A DNA stretch of 60,102 bases from Rhizobium sp. Q54 (GCA_945861155.1 CAMATN010000012.1:1-60102); one strand, 5' to 3'; shown: positions 37,243 through 47,048, counted from the first letter of the stretch. Notes: a model not told the origin generated them from the sequence alone. Translations and numbers: made by a program.

Positions 37243-37306
37243 ATGTCATACCGGCGAAAGCCGGTATCCATGGCCGCCATGGGTCCCGGCTTTCGCCGGG
37301 ACGACA
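37243..37306. repeat. Compact paired inverted repeat, CCGGCGAAAGCCGG family
   Basis: Arms meet almost back to back: TGTCATACCGGCGAAAGCC and flank at 37243-37270, then the inverted GGGTCCCGGCTTTCGCCGGG and flank at 37280-37306. The spacer of about 9 bases makes this the shortest example in the window. Confidence 0.85.
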
Positions 37307-37486
37307 AGCCGGGGGGACGCTGCGAGCACCCGATTCGGGAGGATTGGGGCTTATCGCGCCTCGCTGTGGAACTGAGGGTCCATACATGGATGCTCGGCGG
37401 ATTGACCGCGATCGGTATAGGTAATCTGTTTGGATCGCTTCAAATTCAGAGCCGGTTGCAGCACTAAGTTTGAGAGGAACAGCGCC

Positions 37487-38416
37487 ATGGCGACGATCGG
37501 CTTTATCGGGCTCGGCAACATGGGCGGGCCGATGGCGGCCAATCTGCTCAAGGCGCAGCATCGCATCGCCGGCTACGATGTCGTCGGCGCCGCCATCGAA
37601 GCGCTGGCCGAGAAGGGCGGACATGCCGCCGCCGGCATCGCGCAGGCCGCCGCGGCCGGCGATGTCGTGATCACGATGCTGCCGGCCGGGCCGCAGGTGC
37701 GCGACGTTTACCTCGGCCCGGACGGAGTGCTTGCGCATGCGCGGCCGGGCGCGCTCTTGATCGATTGCTCGACGATCGATGTCGAGACCGCGCGCGCGGT
37801 AGCCGCTGCCGCTGCCGAAAAAGGCTTGCAGATGCTCGACGCGCCGGTGTCGGGCGGCACGATTGGCGCCGCCGCGGCGACCCTCACCTTCATGATCGGG
37901 GGCGATGCGGCGGCGTTCGCGCGCGCCGAACCGATCCTCGCCGCGATGGGACGCACGATCGTCCATGCCGGACCGTCGGGCAGCGGGCAGAGCGCCAAGA
38001 TCTGCAACAACATGATCCTCGCCGCCTCGATGATCGCGGTATGCGAGGGCTTCGCGCTGGCCGAAAAGCTCGGGCTGCCGGCCCAGACGCTGTTCGACAT
38101 CGCCAGCAAATCGACCAGCCAGTGCTGGGCGATGACGAATTATTGCCCGGTGCCCGGTCCGGTGCCGGCGGCGCCCTCCAACCGCGACTACGCGCCGGGC
38201 TTCACCGCGGCGAACATGCTGAAGGATCTGCGCCTGGCGCAGCAGGCCGCCGGCGCCACCGGGGCGGCGACGCCGCTCGGCGCCGCGGCGGCCAATCTCT
38301 ACCAGCTCTATGTCGACGGCGGCGGCGGCCCCCGCGATTTTTCCGGGATCATGCGTTTCCTGCGTCGCGAAGAGCCCGGCAGTGGGTCGAGCCCGGCAAA
38401 TGAAACGAAAATTTAA
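37487..38416 (+). CDS. mmsB: 3-hydroxyisobutyrate dehydrogenase
   Basis: An NAD-dependent beta-hydroxyacid dehydrogenase that makes methylmalonate semialdehyde from 3-hydroxyisobutyrate in valine catabolism. The 309-residue product opens with the Rossmann motif GFIGLGNMGGPMAANL. The substrate loop DAPVSGG contains Ser122, and catalytic Lys171 is in GQSAKICNN. The ATG at 37487 has the Shine-Dalgarno GAGAGG. It follows the HIBCH gene on the same strand with a gap containing a repeat. Confidence 0.93.
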   Translation: MATIGFIGLGNMGGPMAANLLKAQHRIAGYDVVGAAIEALAEKGGHAAAGIAQAAAAGDVVITMLPAGPQVRDVYLGPDGVLAHARPGALLIDCSTIDVETARAVAAAAAEKGLQMLDAPVSGGTIGAAAATLTFMIGGDAAAFARAEPILAAMGRTIVHAGPSGSGQSAKICNNMILAASMIAVCEGFALAEKLGLPAQTLFDIASKSTSQCWAMTNYCPVPGPVPAAPSNRDYAPGFTAANMLKDLRLAQQAAGATGAATPLGAAAANLYQLYVDGGGGPRDFSGIMRFLRREEPGSGSSPANETKI

Positions 38417-38463
38417 GGAAGTTAAGGTTAAATCCGATTTGAACAGTCGCAGGCGAGGCGGTG

Positions 38464-38937
38464 ATGGCGAACGGGTATCTCGAGGTGATCTCGCTGGTGG
38501 AACGGCTTCACCGGCACTTTCTGGAGGTCGTCAAGCTGGAGCTTGACGGGCTCGGCATCCACGACATCAACAACGTCCAGGGGCTGATGCTGTTCAATAT
38601 CGGCGACGCCGAGATGACGGTCGGCGAGTTGACGTTGCGCGGCTGCTATCTCGGCTCGAACGTCTCCTACAACGTCAAGAAGATGGTTGAGAACGACTAT
38701 CTGGTGCAGGAGCGCTCGGTGCACGATCGCCGCTCGATCCACGTCAAGCTGACCGAAAAGGGGCGCGCGCTGCGCGACCAGCTCAGCGAAATGCATCGCC
38801 GCCACGTTGAGATGCTGTCGCAGACGGCGGTCACCGACGAGGACCTGCAGAAAATCATTGTAACGTTGCGCCGGCTCGAGCGGTTCTGGGTGCGCGCCAG
38901 CGATCTGGTGCAGCGGCCGGGGCAATACGCCGCCTGA
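38464..38937 (+). CDS. LdtR-like MarR-family regulator
   Basis: A 157-residue winged-helix protein. It contains HRHFLEVVKLELDGLGI, NVQGLMLFNIGDAEMTVGEL, RGCYLGSNVSYNVKKMVEN (recognition helix) and VHDRRSIHVKLTEKG (wing). From memory this closely matches LdtR, the MarR regulator of L,D-transpeptidase genes in Liberibacter and rhizobia. The start is the ATG at 38464, with a GTG one codon earlier. The upstream 45 bases contain three TTAA words (38413-38433), an AT-rich promoter or operator patch. Confidence 0.85.
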   Translation: MANGYLEVISLVERLHRHFLEVVKLELDGLGIHDINNVQGLMLFNIGDAEMTVGELTLRGCYLGSNVSYNVKKMVENDYLVQERSVHDRRSIHVKLTEKGRALRDQLSEMHRRHVEMLSQTAVTDEDLQKIIVTLRRLERFWVRASDLVQRPGQYAA

Positions 38938-39028
38938 CAGGTCTCCCGATCCCCTCCTTCGGCATTTTTTGGGTGACGTGGCGGCGGCGGGCTGCGACTC
39001 TGCGCGGAGCCCTTTCCGGAGCCGCCCG

Positions 39029-39466
39029 ATGCCAGCTCAACCGCCGCCGCTTGCCGACCTCGCCCCCGGAGTGAGCGCCGCCGGGAAGCTCGACCAGCGC
39101 GACATCGAGGGGCTCGCCGCGACCGGCGTGCGCACGATCGTCAATAACCGGCCCGACGACGAAGACCCGGGCCAGCTCCCGGCGGCCGATGCGCGCCGCC
39201 TCGCCGAAGCGCTCGGCATTGCCTACCACCATGTCCCGATTACCGCCGCCACGCTGACCCGCGCCGATGTCGATGCGCTCGCCGCGGTGCTGGCCGGGGC
39301 GGAGCAGCCGGTCGTCTTGCATTGCCGCAGCGGCACCCGCTCGACCCTTTTATGGTCGCTGATCCGACTGCGCGAGGGCGCCGACCCGTCCGCGCTGGTC
39401 GCCGACGCGGCGCGCAACGGCATCGACATTGCCGCCCTGCCGGCGATCGCCGCCCGGCTGGCATAA
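39029..39466 (+). CDS. TIGR01244-family phosphatase/sulfurtransferase-like protein
   Basis: A 145-residue beta-lactamase-hydrolase-like (BLH) domain protein. It opens PPLADLAPGVSAAGKL, continues with GVRTIVNNRPDDEDPGQ, and has the active-site loop LHCRSGTRS with Cys99. The Cys-Arg-Ser-Gly-Thr-Arg loop is rhodanese-like in length (C-x4-R), while the fold is that of dual-specificity phosphatases. The ATG at 39029 follows GGAG by 8 bases. A degenerate Doc homologue starts 4 bases after the stop, in the same frame, so the two are likely co-transcribed. Confidence 0.82.
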   Translation: MPAQPPPLADLAPGVSAAGKLDQRDIEGLAATGVRTIVNNRPDDEDPGQLPAADARRLAEALGIAYHHVPITAATLTRADVDALAAVLAGAEQPVVLHCRSGTRSTLLWSLIRLREGADPSALVADAARNGIDIAALPAIAARLA

Positions 39467-39469
39467 GGA

Positions 39470-39865
39470 TTGGCCGCCGAGCCGCGCTGGGTGCCGATCG
39501 AGGCGGTCATCGCGTTCAACGCCGACGACGTCGCAAAGACCGGCGAACCGCACGAAATGCGGGACCGCAACGCCTTGCAGCGCGCAATCGCGCATCCGTG
39601 GAATGTCTGGGTTTATTTCATGGACCGCGACATCGCGGTGCTGGCGGCGCGGCTCTACACCGGCATCGCCGACGCGCGCGCGTTCGCCGCCGGCAACAAG
39701 CGCACCGCGTTGCGCGCCGCGATCGCCTTTGTCGAGGCCAACGGCTATGACTTCACGATGCCGTCCCAGCGCCACCCGATCGAACGCCTGCTCGGTTATT
39801 TCGACGGCAGACTCGGCCAATCCGGCGTCGTCGAATGGTTCCGCCTCTGGACGACACCACGCTGA
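39470..39865 (+). CDS. Doc-like Fic-fold protein with degenerate active site
   Basis: A 131-residue homologue of the Doc kinase toxin. The Fic motif HPFxxGNKR appears as RAFAAGNKR at 70-78. The catalytic His is Arg70, and the residue before Gly is Ala rather than Asp/Asn, while GNKR is kept. The opening WVPIEAVIAFNADDVAKTGE and RDRNALQRAI fit Doc. The only available start is a TTG. No Phd-type antitoxin is next to it; a phosphatase-like gene ends 4 bases upstream. It is probably inactive as a Doc kinase or has been repurposed. Confidence 0.75.
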   Translation: MAAEPRWVPIEAVIAFNADDVAKTGEPHEMRDRNALQRAIAHPWNVWVYFMDRDIAVLAARLYTGIADARAFAAGNKRTALRAAIAFVEANGYDFTMPSQRHPIERLLGYFDGRLGQSGVVEWFRLWTTPR

Positions 39866-39879
39866 GCGGAGGATCGGGA

Positions 39880-41184
39880 CTAGACGCGATCCTCCCTCTC
39901 CCTGACCGGAACGATCAGCACTCGGTCGACGCGGCGACCGTCCATCTCAACGACCTCGAAGCGATAATCGTCCGACATGATGCGGTCGGCGACCATCGGC
40001 ACGCGATTGAGCCGCGCCATCAGATAGCCGCCGAGCGTATGGAACTCGGCATCCTCGCCCGGCAGATGGGCGACGCCCAGCACCTGCTTCAGCTCCTCCA
40101 ATCCGAGCATACCGTCGACCAGCAACGTGCCGTCCTCGCGGCGGACGATGCGCGGGTCGCCCTCGGCCCCGGACATCTCACCGACCAGCGCCTCGAGTAT
40201 GTCGGTCTGGGTCAACAGACCTTCGAGATCGCCATATTCATCGACAATCAGTGCCATCGGCTCGCGGCTGGTCTTGAATACCTCGAGCGCGCGCAGCACC
40301 GTCACGGTGTTCGGCAGAAACAGCGGCGGGCGCAGCGCCGCGCGCAGGCCGAACTTCTCTCCGGCAAGACACGCGGTCAGCAGGTCCTTCACCTGCACGA
40401 TGCCGGCGAGCTGGTGGGTGCCGCCCTGTACCACCGGCAGGCGCGAATACTCGCTGTCGCAGATCTGCCGCTGGATCTCCTGATCCGGGTCGTCGAGGTC
40501 GAGAAACTCCATCTGGGTGCGCGGCGTCATCACCGCGCTGACCCGGCGGTCGCCGAGCCGCAACGCCATCTCGACGATCGCCGTTTCGGCCGACGGGATG
40601 TGCCCGGACGCGACCCCCTCGCGCAGCATGAAGCCGATCTCCTCATCGGTGACCGACGGCGCTTCGCCGCGTAGCGGGACCAGCCGCAGGACCAATTCGG
40701 TCGACGCGCTCAACACCCATTCGAGCGGCGCTCCGACCCGCGCCATGCCGCGCATGAAACGGGCAAGCGCGGCGGCGATCGGCTCGGGATGAGCCAGCGC
40801 GATCCGCTTTGGCACCAATTCGCCGAAGATCAGCGAGAAATACGAAATGCCGATGACCACCACGGTCATGCTGATCGCGCTGGCGTAATGGGCGAGAAAA
40901 CCGCCCTGCTCGACAAGATAACGTTGGAACGCTTCGCCGATCGTCGCCTCGCCGATCGTGCCGGACAAGACGGCGATGACCGTGATGCCGATCTGTACCG
41001 TCGCGAGCAGCCGCGACGGCTCCGCCTTGAGTTCGAGCGCCGCCTGCGCGCCACGGCTGCCCTCGGCGGCGAGCGGCTGCAACCGCGCCGGTCGCGCCGA
41101 GACCAGCGCGATCTCGGCCATCGCGAAAAAGCCGTTCAACAGGATCAGCAGAAAGATGGTCAGCAGCTGCAGGGTCAGCAGCAT
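39880..41184 (-). CDS. CNNM/CBS-pair membrane protein (hemolysin family)
   Basis: A 434-residue protein of the CorC/HlyC-like family involved in Mg transport or efflux. The N-terminal CNNM (DUF21) domain has several hydrophobic helices (LLTIFLLILLNGFFAMAEIA) and GELVPKRIAL. Two CBS motifs follow (VMTPRTQMEFLDLDD; REPMALIVDEYGDLEGLLT), then a CorC-type C-terminal domain (YLMARLNRVP). The start at 41184 is chosen because an upstream in-frame ATG (41229) reads into the palindromic repeat at 41204-41284. rpsD lies upstream on the same strand beyond that repeat. Confidence 0.92.
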   Translation of the reverse strand: MLLTLQLLTIFLLILLNGFFAMAEIALVSARPARLQPLAAEGSRGAQAALELKAEPSRLLATVQIGITVIAVLSGTIGEATIGEAFQRYLVEQGGFLAHYASAISMTVVVIGISYFSLIFGELVPKRIALAHPEPIAAALARFMRGMARVGAPLEWVLSASTELVLRLVPLRGEAPSVTDEEIGFMLREGVASGHIPSAETAIVEMALRLGDRRVSAVMTPRTQMEFLDLDDPDQEIQRQICDSEYSRLPVVQGGTHQLAGIVQVKDLLTACLAGEKFGLRAALRPPLFLPNTVTVLRALEVFKTSREPMALIVDEYGDLEGLLTQTDILEALVGEMSGAEGDPRIVRREDGTLLVDGMLGLEELKQVLGVAHLPGEDAEFHTLGGYLMARLNRVPMVADRIMSDDYRFEVVEMDGRRVDRVLIVPVREREDRV

Positions 41185-41203
41185 GGCGAGCCCCGCTAAC
41201 GAA

Positions 41204-41284
41204 TTGTCCCGGCGCAGGCCGGGACCCACTCTTCAATCCTCTCACAAGCGGATCGGCGGGTCCCGGCCTGCGCCGGGACGACAA
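41204..41284. repeat. Paired inverted repeat, CCGGCGCAGGCCGG variant
   Basis: Arms TTGTCCCGGCGCAGGCCGGG at about 41204-41228 and its inverted copy at about 41260-41284. The central word is GCGCAGGC/GCCTGCGC instead of GCGAAGGC, a subfamily of the same repeat. It lies between rpsD and the CNNM gene. Confidence 0.85.
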
Positions 41285-41300
41285 CCAAAATTGGGAAGCG

Positions 41301-41915
41301 TCAGCGCGAGTAGTATTCGATGACGAGGTTGGGTTCCATCGTCACCGGATAGGGGACATCGGCGAGTTTGGGCGCCCGGACAAACCGGCCGAGCATCCGC
41401 TCGTGGTCGATCTCGATATATCCAGGGATGTCGCGCTCGCTCGACTGGGTTGCCTCGAGGACCAGCGCCATCTCCTTGGCCTTCGCCTTCAATTCGATCG
41501 TGTCGCCGTCGCGAAGCTCGTAGGAGGGTATGTTGACCCGCCTTCCATTGACCATGACGTGGCCGTGATTGACCAGTTGGCGGGCCGCGAACGGGGTCGG
41601 CACCAGCTTCATGCGGTAGACCGTCGCATCGAGCCGGCGCTCCAGCAGCTCGATCAAATTCTCGCCGGTATCGCCGCGCCGCCGCACCGCTTCCTGATAG
41701 AGCCGGCGGAACTGGCGCTCGCCGATATTGGCGTAATAGCCCTTCAGCTTCTGTTTGGCGGCCAGCTGGGTCCCGTAATCCGAAGGCTTCTTGCGGCGCT
41801 GGCCGTGTTGACCGGGCCCGTATTCGCGGCGGTTCAGCGGGCTCTTGGCGCGGCCCCACAGGTTGACGCCGAGACGGCGGTTGATCTTGTACTTCGATTC
41901 CTCGCGCTTGCTCAT
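41301..41915 (-). CDS. rpsD: 30S ribosomal protein S4
   Basis: A 204-residue primary 16S rRNA-binding protein. It starts [20 protein letters not shown] and includes [14 protein letters not shown], an S4 RNA-binding domain ([30 protein letters not shown]) and the C-terminal [11 protein letters not shown]. The start at 41915 removes an 18-codon unconserved extension. It stands alone rather than in the alpha operon, which is usual in alphaproteobacteria. Confidence 0.97.
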   Translation of the reverse strand: MSKREESKYKINRRLGVNLWGRAKSPLNRREYGPGQHGQRRKKPSDYGTQLAAKQKLKGYYANIGERQFRRLYQEAVRRRGDTGENLIELLERRLDATVYRMKLVPTPFAARQLVNHGHVMVNGRRVNIPSYELRDGDTIELKAKAKEMALVLEATQSSERDIPGYIEIDHERMLGRFVRAPKLADVPYPVTMEPNLVIEYYSR

Positions 41916-42215
41916 GATCGCGGTATCCGCTTTAGGTTGTTGTTGTCCCAATAGGGCCATCCGACACATCGTCGCGCGGAGACCGGGGCTCTCACCCGCG
42001 TTCTTGGGAAGGGCAGCACTATAGTCAGCGAGCCGGCCAAGTCAAATCGCTCAACCGAGACACCACAGCCCGGCGTCAAGCTGTCGGCGGCGCATTCCTG
42101 GCTGGAAGCAGGGCTGTGCGGCTGCGCGCTGCTGCTGCCGGCAGTCCTCACCCTGGCGCCGCGCGGCGCCGCCCCACTGGCCGGATTTGCCGGGCTATGC
42201 GCCGCCGGGCTGATC

Positions 42216-43316
42216 ATGACCGGCGGACCGTACCGCCTCGCCACGCTGCGAGCCCCAGCGGCGCTGCTCGGTGCGCTGATCTTGTGGGGTGGGTTGTCGG
42301 CGGCATGGGCGCTCGATCCGTGGCGCAGCCTCGTCATCGACGCGCGGCTCGCCGGGCTGTTCGCCGCTGGGCTGGCACTCGCGACGGCGGCGAGCCGGGT
42401 CGCCGCACCCCACCGGCTGACGTGGTTCGTGCTCGCCGGGACGGCCGCCGGCATCGCGCTCGCCGGCTACGAGACCGCCAGCGCCGGCGGATTGCGGCAT
42501 AATTTGTCGATCCGCCCGTTCGCCGGGCCGAACCTCAATCAGATCGCGGTCTGGCTCGCGATGCTGGTGTTGCCGGTGGCTGCCCTGTTGGTGTGCCGGG
42601 GCCAGGCGGTCCTCGGGATTGTCGCCGCCGCCGCGATGGCCGGAACGGTTTACCTGCTCGACGGCACCGCCGCGAAGACCGCACTCGCTTTGAGCTTGCC
42701 GGTGGCGGCGCTCCTTTATTTCCGGCAGCGCCTGGTGGCCCGCATCGCCGCGGCGCTGTCGGTCGTCGCGATCCTGACGGCGCCGCTGACCTTGCCAGGT
42801 CTCGCGCATGTGCCGGGCGTCTTCGCCGCCGTCGACGGGTTCAAGGATTCCGCCGGGCACCGGCTGCTGATCTGGTCGTTTGCGGGCGAGCGCATCGCCG
42901 AGCGGCCGTTCGCCGGCTGGGGGCTCGATGCGGCGCGCGCGATCCCCGGCGCCAAGGACGAGATCCGGCGCGGCCAAACCTGGCTGCCGCTGCACCCGCA
43001 CAATGCGGCGCTGCAGCTATGGCTGGAGCTCGGGCTGCCCGGCGCGGCGCTGTTCGCGCTGTTCGTCGGATGGTTGTGGCTGTGCCTGGCCGAGGCGCGC
43101 TGGCCCCGGCTCTACGCCGCGGCCGCCGGCGGCTGTTTGGCCGCCGCCCTTGCGGTCGCCCTGGCCGGCTGGGGAATCTGGCAGGAATGGTGGCTCGGCA
43201 CGCTCGGCGTCGCGGCGTTCGGGGTCCTCGTCATGGCCCGCGCCGCCGAGGAAGCCCCCAGGATAGAGCCCGCTATTCCGCCGCCGACGCGCGATTGGCC
43301 CGCTTCCGGTCGTTGA
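42216..43316 (+). CDS. O-antigen ligase-like polytopic membrane protein (5' end uncertain)
   Basis: At least 366 residues of a multi-spanning protein of the Wzy/WaaL ligase superfamily. It has about ten hydrophobic segments and a periplasmic loop with SAGHRLLIWSFAGERIAERP, FAGWGLDAAR and LPLHPHNAALQLWLELG, the H-P-H-N motif typical of the family. In-frame sequence upstream of the ATG at 42216 also encodes two convincing hydrophobic segments (CGCALLLPAVLTLAP, GFAGLCAAGLIM), back to about 42080. No ATG, GTG or TTG occurs there after the stop at 41952, so the true start is unclear; CTG 42081 is a candidate. The 3' end overlaps the convergent typA end by 44 bases. Confidence 0.8.
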   Translation: MTGGPYRLATLRAPAALLGALILWGGLSAAWALDPWRSLVIDARLAGLFAAGLALATAASRVAAPHRLTWFVLAGTAAGIALAGYETASAGGLRHNLSIRPFAGPNLNQIAVWLAMLVLPVAALLVCRGQAVLGIVAAAAMAGTVYLLDGTAAKTALALSLPVAALLYFRQRLVARIAAALSVVAILTAPLTLPGLAHVPGVFAAVDGFKDSAGHRLLIWSFAGERIAERPFAGWGLDAARAIPGAKDEIRRGQTWLPLHPHNAALQLWLELGLPGAALFALFVGWLWLCLAEARWPRLYAAAAGGCLAAALAVALAGWGIWQEWWLGTLGVAAFGVLVMARAAEEAPRIEPAIPPPTRDWPASGR

Positions 43317-45120
43317 TGTCGAGGAGCCGCTTGCGCAGGCGGATCGCCTTCGGCGTGACCTCGACCAGCTCCTCGTCCTCGATATAGGCGATCGCCTCTT
43401 CGAGGGTCATCTGTATCGGCGGGGTCAGCCGCACCGCCTCGTCTTTCGAGGTCGTGCGGATGTTGGTGAGCTGCTTGCCCTTGACCGGGTTGACGTCGAG
43501 GTCGTTGCCGCGGCTGTGCGCGCCGATGATCATGCCGGGATAGACGTCGACGCCGGGGCTGACGAATAACGGGCCGCGCTCTTCGAGGTTCCACAGCGCG
43601 TACGCCACCGCGGCGCCCTGCGAATTCGAGATCAGGACGCCGGTGCGGCGGCCCTCGATCGGCCCCTTGTATGGCGCATAGCCGTGGAACAGCCGGCTCA
43701 TCACGCCGCTGCCGCTGGTATCGGTCAGGAACTCGCCGTGATAGCCAATGAGGCCCCGCGTCGGGGCCAGAAACGAGAGGCGCAGCTTGCCGCCGCCCGA
43801 GGGCCGCATGTCCTGCAATTCGGCCTTGCGGCGGCTCATCTTGTCGACGACCACGCCGGCGTAATCCTCGTCGACGTCGACGATGATCTCCTCGATCGGC
43901 TCGAGCCGCTGGCCGCTGACCGGATCGGTCTTGAACAGCACGCGCGGGCGCGAGATCGAGAGTTCGAAGCCCTCGCGGCGCATCTGCTCGATCAGGACGC
44001 CGAGCTGCAATTCGCCGCGTCCGGCGACCTCGACCGCATCGCGCTCGGCGCTCTCGCGCACCCGGATCGCGACATTGCCCTCGGCTTCGCGGTAGAGCCG
44101 CTCGGCGATGACGCGCGAGGTCACCTTGCCGCCGTCGCGCCCGGCGAGCGGGCCGTCATTGACCGAGAAGGTCATGGCGAGGGTCGGCGGATCGATCGGG
44201 TCGGCCGGCAGCGCCTCGGTCACCTCGGGCGCGCAGATCGTGTCGGCGACGGTCGTCTCGGCGAGGCCGGCGACCGCGATGATGTCGCCCGCGCGCGCTT
44301 CGACGATCGGCCGCCGCTCAAGCCCGCGATAGGCAAGGAGCTTGGTCAGCCGCGCCTGTTCGATCGTGCGCCCGTCGCGGCTCAGCGACTTGACCGGCAT
44401 GTTGAGCCGGGCGACCCCGGAATGAATGAGGCCGGTCAGCACCCGCCCCAGAAACGGATCGTAGTCGAGCGTCGTCGCCAGCATCGCGAACGGCGCCTCG
44501 TCATCGGCCTCCGGCGCAGGCACATGCGCGACGATCAACTCGAACAGCGGCGACAAATCGCTCCCCCGCCCGTCGCGCAACTCGGCGAAATCGGCGATCG
44601 CCCAGCCATCGCGGCCCGAGGCGAACAGGGTCGGGAAATCGAGCTGCGCCTCGCTCGCGTCGAGCAGCCCAAACAAATCGAAGATCTCGTTGTGGACCGC
44701 CTCGGCGCGCGCGTCCGGCCGGTCGACCTTGTTGATCACGACGATCGGCTTGAGGCCGCGGGCCAACGCCTTGGCGACGACGAACTTGGTCTGCGGCATC
44801 GGGCCCTCGGCGGCGTCGACCAGCACGAGGACGCCGTCGACCATGCTGAGGATGCGCTCGACCTCGCCGCCGAAATCGGCGTGGCCCGGCGTGTCGACGA
44901 TGTTGATGCGGACGTCTTCTCCGTGGCTGCGCCAGACGACCGAGGTGCATTTGGCGAGGATCGTGATGCCGCGCTCGCGCTCCAGTTCGTTCGAATCGAG
45001 GGCGCGCTCGGCAACCTGCTGGTTGGCGCGGAACGAGCCGCTCTGGCGCAGCAATTGGTCGACAAGAGTCGTTTTGCCATGATCGACGTGCGCGATAATC
45101 GCGATATTGCGTATTTCCAT
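43273..45120 (-). CDS. typA: Translational GTPase TypA/BipA
   Basis: A ribosome-associated GTPase linked to 50S assembly, cold and stress responses. The 615-residue product starts [20 protein letters not shown]. The P-loop AHVDHGKT is at 10-17, with [25 protein letters not shown] and SGRDGWA after it. EF-G-like domains III and V ([26 protein letters not shown]) precede the TypA-specific C-terminal domain ([18 protein letters not shown]). An upstream in-frame ATG at 45246 would overlap the kinase gene and is rejected. Confidence 0.96.
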   Translation of the reverse strand: MEIRNIAIIAHVDHGKTTLVDQLLRQSGSFRANQQVAERALDSNELERERGITILAKCTSVVWRSHGEDVRINIVDTPGHADFGGEVERILSMVDGVLVLVDAAEGPMPQTKFVVAKALARGLKPIVVINKVDRPDARAEAVHNEIFDLFGLLDASEAQLDFPTLFASGRDGWAIADFAELRDGRGSDLSPLFELIVAHVPAPEADDEAPFAMLATTLDYDPFLGRVLTGLIHSGVARLNMPVKSLSRDGRTIEQARLTKLLAYRGLERRPIVEARAGDIIAVAGLAETTVADTICAPEVTEALPADPIDPPTLAMTFSVNDGPLAGRDGGKVTSRVIAERLYREAEGNVAIRVRESAERDAVEVAGRGELQLGVLIEQMRREGFELSISRPRVLFKTDPVSGQRLEPIEEIIVDVDEDYAGVVVDKMSRRKAELQDMRPSGGGKLRLSFLAPTRGLIGYHGEFLTDTSGSGVMSRLFHGYAPYKGPIEGRRTGVLISNSQGAAVAYALWNLEERGPLFVSPGVDVYPGMIIGAHSRGNDLDVNPVKGKQLTNIRTTSKDEAVRLTPPIQMTLEEAIAYIEDEELVEVTPKAIRLRKRLLDINDRKRANRASAAE

Positions 45121-45161
45121 CGAACCTGGTGAACCCTGAAAACTGAAATGGCAGCGGTGGC

Positions 45162-46157
45162 TCAGAGCACACAAGCTGCCTTGACAAGCCCTGCGAGGGC
45201 GACCTCGGGCCGCGCGCCGACATGGCTGATGATTTCGGCCGCGCACAAGCTGCCGACTGCTCCGCAGGTGGGGAGGGCCAGGCCGCGGGTCAAGCCGTAG
45301 AGGAAGCCTGCGGCGTAAAGGTCGCCCGCCCCGGTCGTATCGACGATTCGCGCCACCGGCGCCGCGGCGACAACGTGGCTCTCCGCGCCGGCCAATATGA
45401 CGCTGCCGACGGCGCTGCGGGTCAGGGCGGCAACCGCGACCTGGCCGCGCACCGCAGCCGCGGCCGCCGCGAAATCCTCGGTCTCGTAAAGCGAGCAGAT
45501 CTCGGCCTCGTTGGCGAACAGGATGTCGATGTCGCCCGCGACCAGCTCGCGGAACGCCGCGCGGTGGCGCCCGACACAGAACGGGTCGGACAGGCTCAGC
45601 GCGACCTGACGCCCGGCGCGGTGGGCGATCGCCGCCGCGGCGCGAAACGCCGCCTGCGCGCGGGGCGGATCGAACAGATAGCCTTCGAGATATGTGATTT
45701 GCGCCGCGCCGATCAGATCGGCGTCGATGTCCTCGGGGCCGAGATCGACGCAGGCCCCCAGATAGGTGGCCATCGTGCGCTGGCCATCTTGCGTGACCAT
45801 CACCAGGCAGCGCGCGGTGCCGGGCCCGGCGGTCGCGGCCGGGGTATCGAACCGCACCCCGATCGCGGTGATGTCGTGGCGGAACACCTCGCCCAGGAGA
45901 TCGTCGCGCACCTTGCCGATATAGCCGCCCGCGCCGCCGAGGGAGGCGATGCCGGCCATCGTGTTGCCGGCCGAGCCGCCCGAACTCTCGATCGCCGGCC
46001 CCATCTTGCGATAAAGGGCCTCGGCCCGCTCCGCGTCGATCAGCGTCATCGCGCCGGAGGCGAAGCCCTCGTCGACAAGAAACCGCTCGTCGGCGTGCGC
46101 GATCACGTCGACGATCGCGTTGCCGATGCCGACGACATCGAATGCGGCAGAATTCAT
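45162..46157 (-). CDS. PfkB-family carbohydrate/adenosine kinase
   Basis: A 331-residue ribokinase-fold kinase. It starts AAFDVVGIGNAIVDVIAHAD and has the substrate GG motif SSGGSAGNTMAGIASLGG. The C-terminal PfkB signature ARIVDTTGAGDLYAAGFLYG carries the catalytic Asp. Alphaproteobacterial members with this opening are commonly annotated as adenosine kinase. It is 41 bases upstream of typA on the same strand, so the two may be co-transcribed. Confidence 0.88.
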   Translation of the reverse strand: MNSAAFDVVGIGNAIVDVIAHADERFLVDEGFASGAMTLIDAERAEALYRKMGPAIESSGGSAGNTMAGIASLGGAGGYIGKVRDDLLGEVFRHDITAIGVRFDTPAATAGPGTARCLVMVTQDGQRTMATYLGACVDLGPEDIDADLIGAAQITYLEGYLFDPPRAQAAFRAAAAIAHRAGRQVALSLSDPFCVGRHRAAFRELVAGDIDILFANEAEICSLYETEDFAAAAAAVRGQVAVAALTRSAVGSVILAGAESHVVAAAPVARIVDTTGAGDLYAAGFLYGLTRGLALPTCGAVGSLCAAEIISHVGARPEVALAGLVKAACVL

Positions 46158-46288
46158 GCGCGTAATCTCACCTGCTCTGGAAAGGCGGCGGAGTATAGGG
46201 GCAATCCCCGAGGTCACAAGTGACGGTTAGGCCCGCCTCTGCGTCGCCATTGGCCCGATGTCGCGATTCGCGTACAAGCCTGCCGGCC

Positions 46289-46972
46289 ATGCTGTCCGCT
46301 CTGTTCCGCGCGTTTTCCGATCTGTCCGCGCCGGCCTTGCGCCGGTTCGTCTGGCTCGGCCTTGCCCTCGCGCTGGCGAGCTTCACCGTGCTTTGGGTCG
46401 GGGTTGCGGTCATCCTCGACCACACCGCCCTGTTCGACTGGCGCCCGCTCAACTGGCTCGTCAATGTGCTGGGCGCGCTCGGGGTGCTGGTGTTGAGCTG
46501 GCTGTTGTTTCCGGCGGTCGTGACAATGCTGATGGGGTTCTTTCTCGACCGAATCGCCGCCGCGGTCGAGGCGCTCGACTATCCCGGGCGCGGCCCGGCG
46601 CGGCGCCCACCGATTACCGAGACGATGATCACAACCGTTCGGCTAATGGGTTCGACGATATTCCTTAACCTGTTGGCCCTGCCGATTTACCTATTGATGC
46701 CCGGGATAAATTTTTTTGTTTTCCTCGGCCTGAACGGATATCTTTTCGGTCGCGAATATTTCGAGGTGGTTGCGTTGAGACGACTGGACCCGACGGCAGC
46801 CCGCGCGGCCCGCCGGCGCTCCGCCGGACGGGTCTTCTTCGGCGGCGTCATGATCGCCGGGCTGTTTGCGGTGCCGTTCGTCAACCTGATCGCGCCGGTG
46901 GTCGCCACCGCGTTCATGGTGCATCTGTTCGAGGGGTTGCGCCGCGCCGAGCCGCCGCTCCCGGCCTCCTGA
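46289..46972 (+). CDS. EI24/CysZ-like membrane protein
   Basis: A 227-residue protein with four or five hydrophobic segments, starting MLSALFRAFSDLSAPALRR. It belongs to the EI24 family, which includes the sulfate permease CysZ and related proteins. The conserved region is GINFFVFLGLNGYLFGREYFEVVALRR. No cysteine-synthesis gene adjoins it, so a sulfate role is not implied. It is divergent from the PfkB kinase gene. Confidence 0.85.
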   Translation: MLSALFRAFSDLSAPALRRFVWLGLALALASFTVLWVGVAVILDHTALFDWRPLNWLVNVLGALGVLVLSWLLFPAVVTMLMGFFLDRIAAAVEALDYPGRGPARRPPITETMITTVRLMGSTIFLNLLALPIYLLMPGINFFVFLGLNGYLFGREYFEVVALRRLDPTAARAARRRSAGRVFFGGVMIAGLFAVPFVNLIAPVVATAFMVHLFEGLRRAEPPLPAS

Positions 46973-47048
46973 CGATCGAGAACCTCCGCCCCCCGCAATT
47001 TATCGCCCCGCAATTTCTCCTTTCGCCATCTGATGGAATACCCCATCC

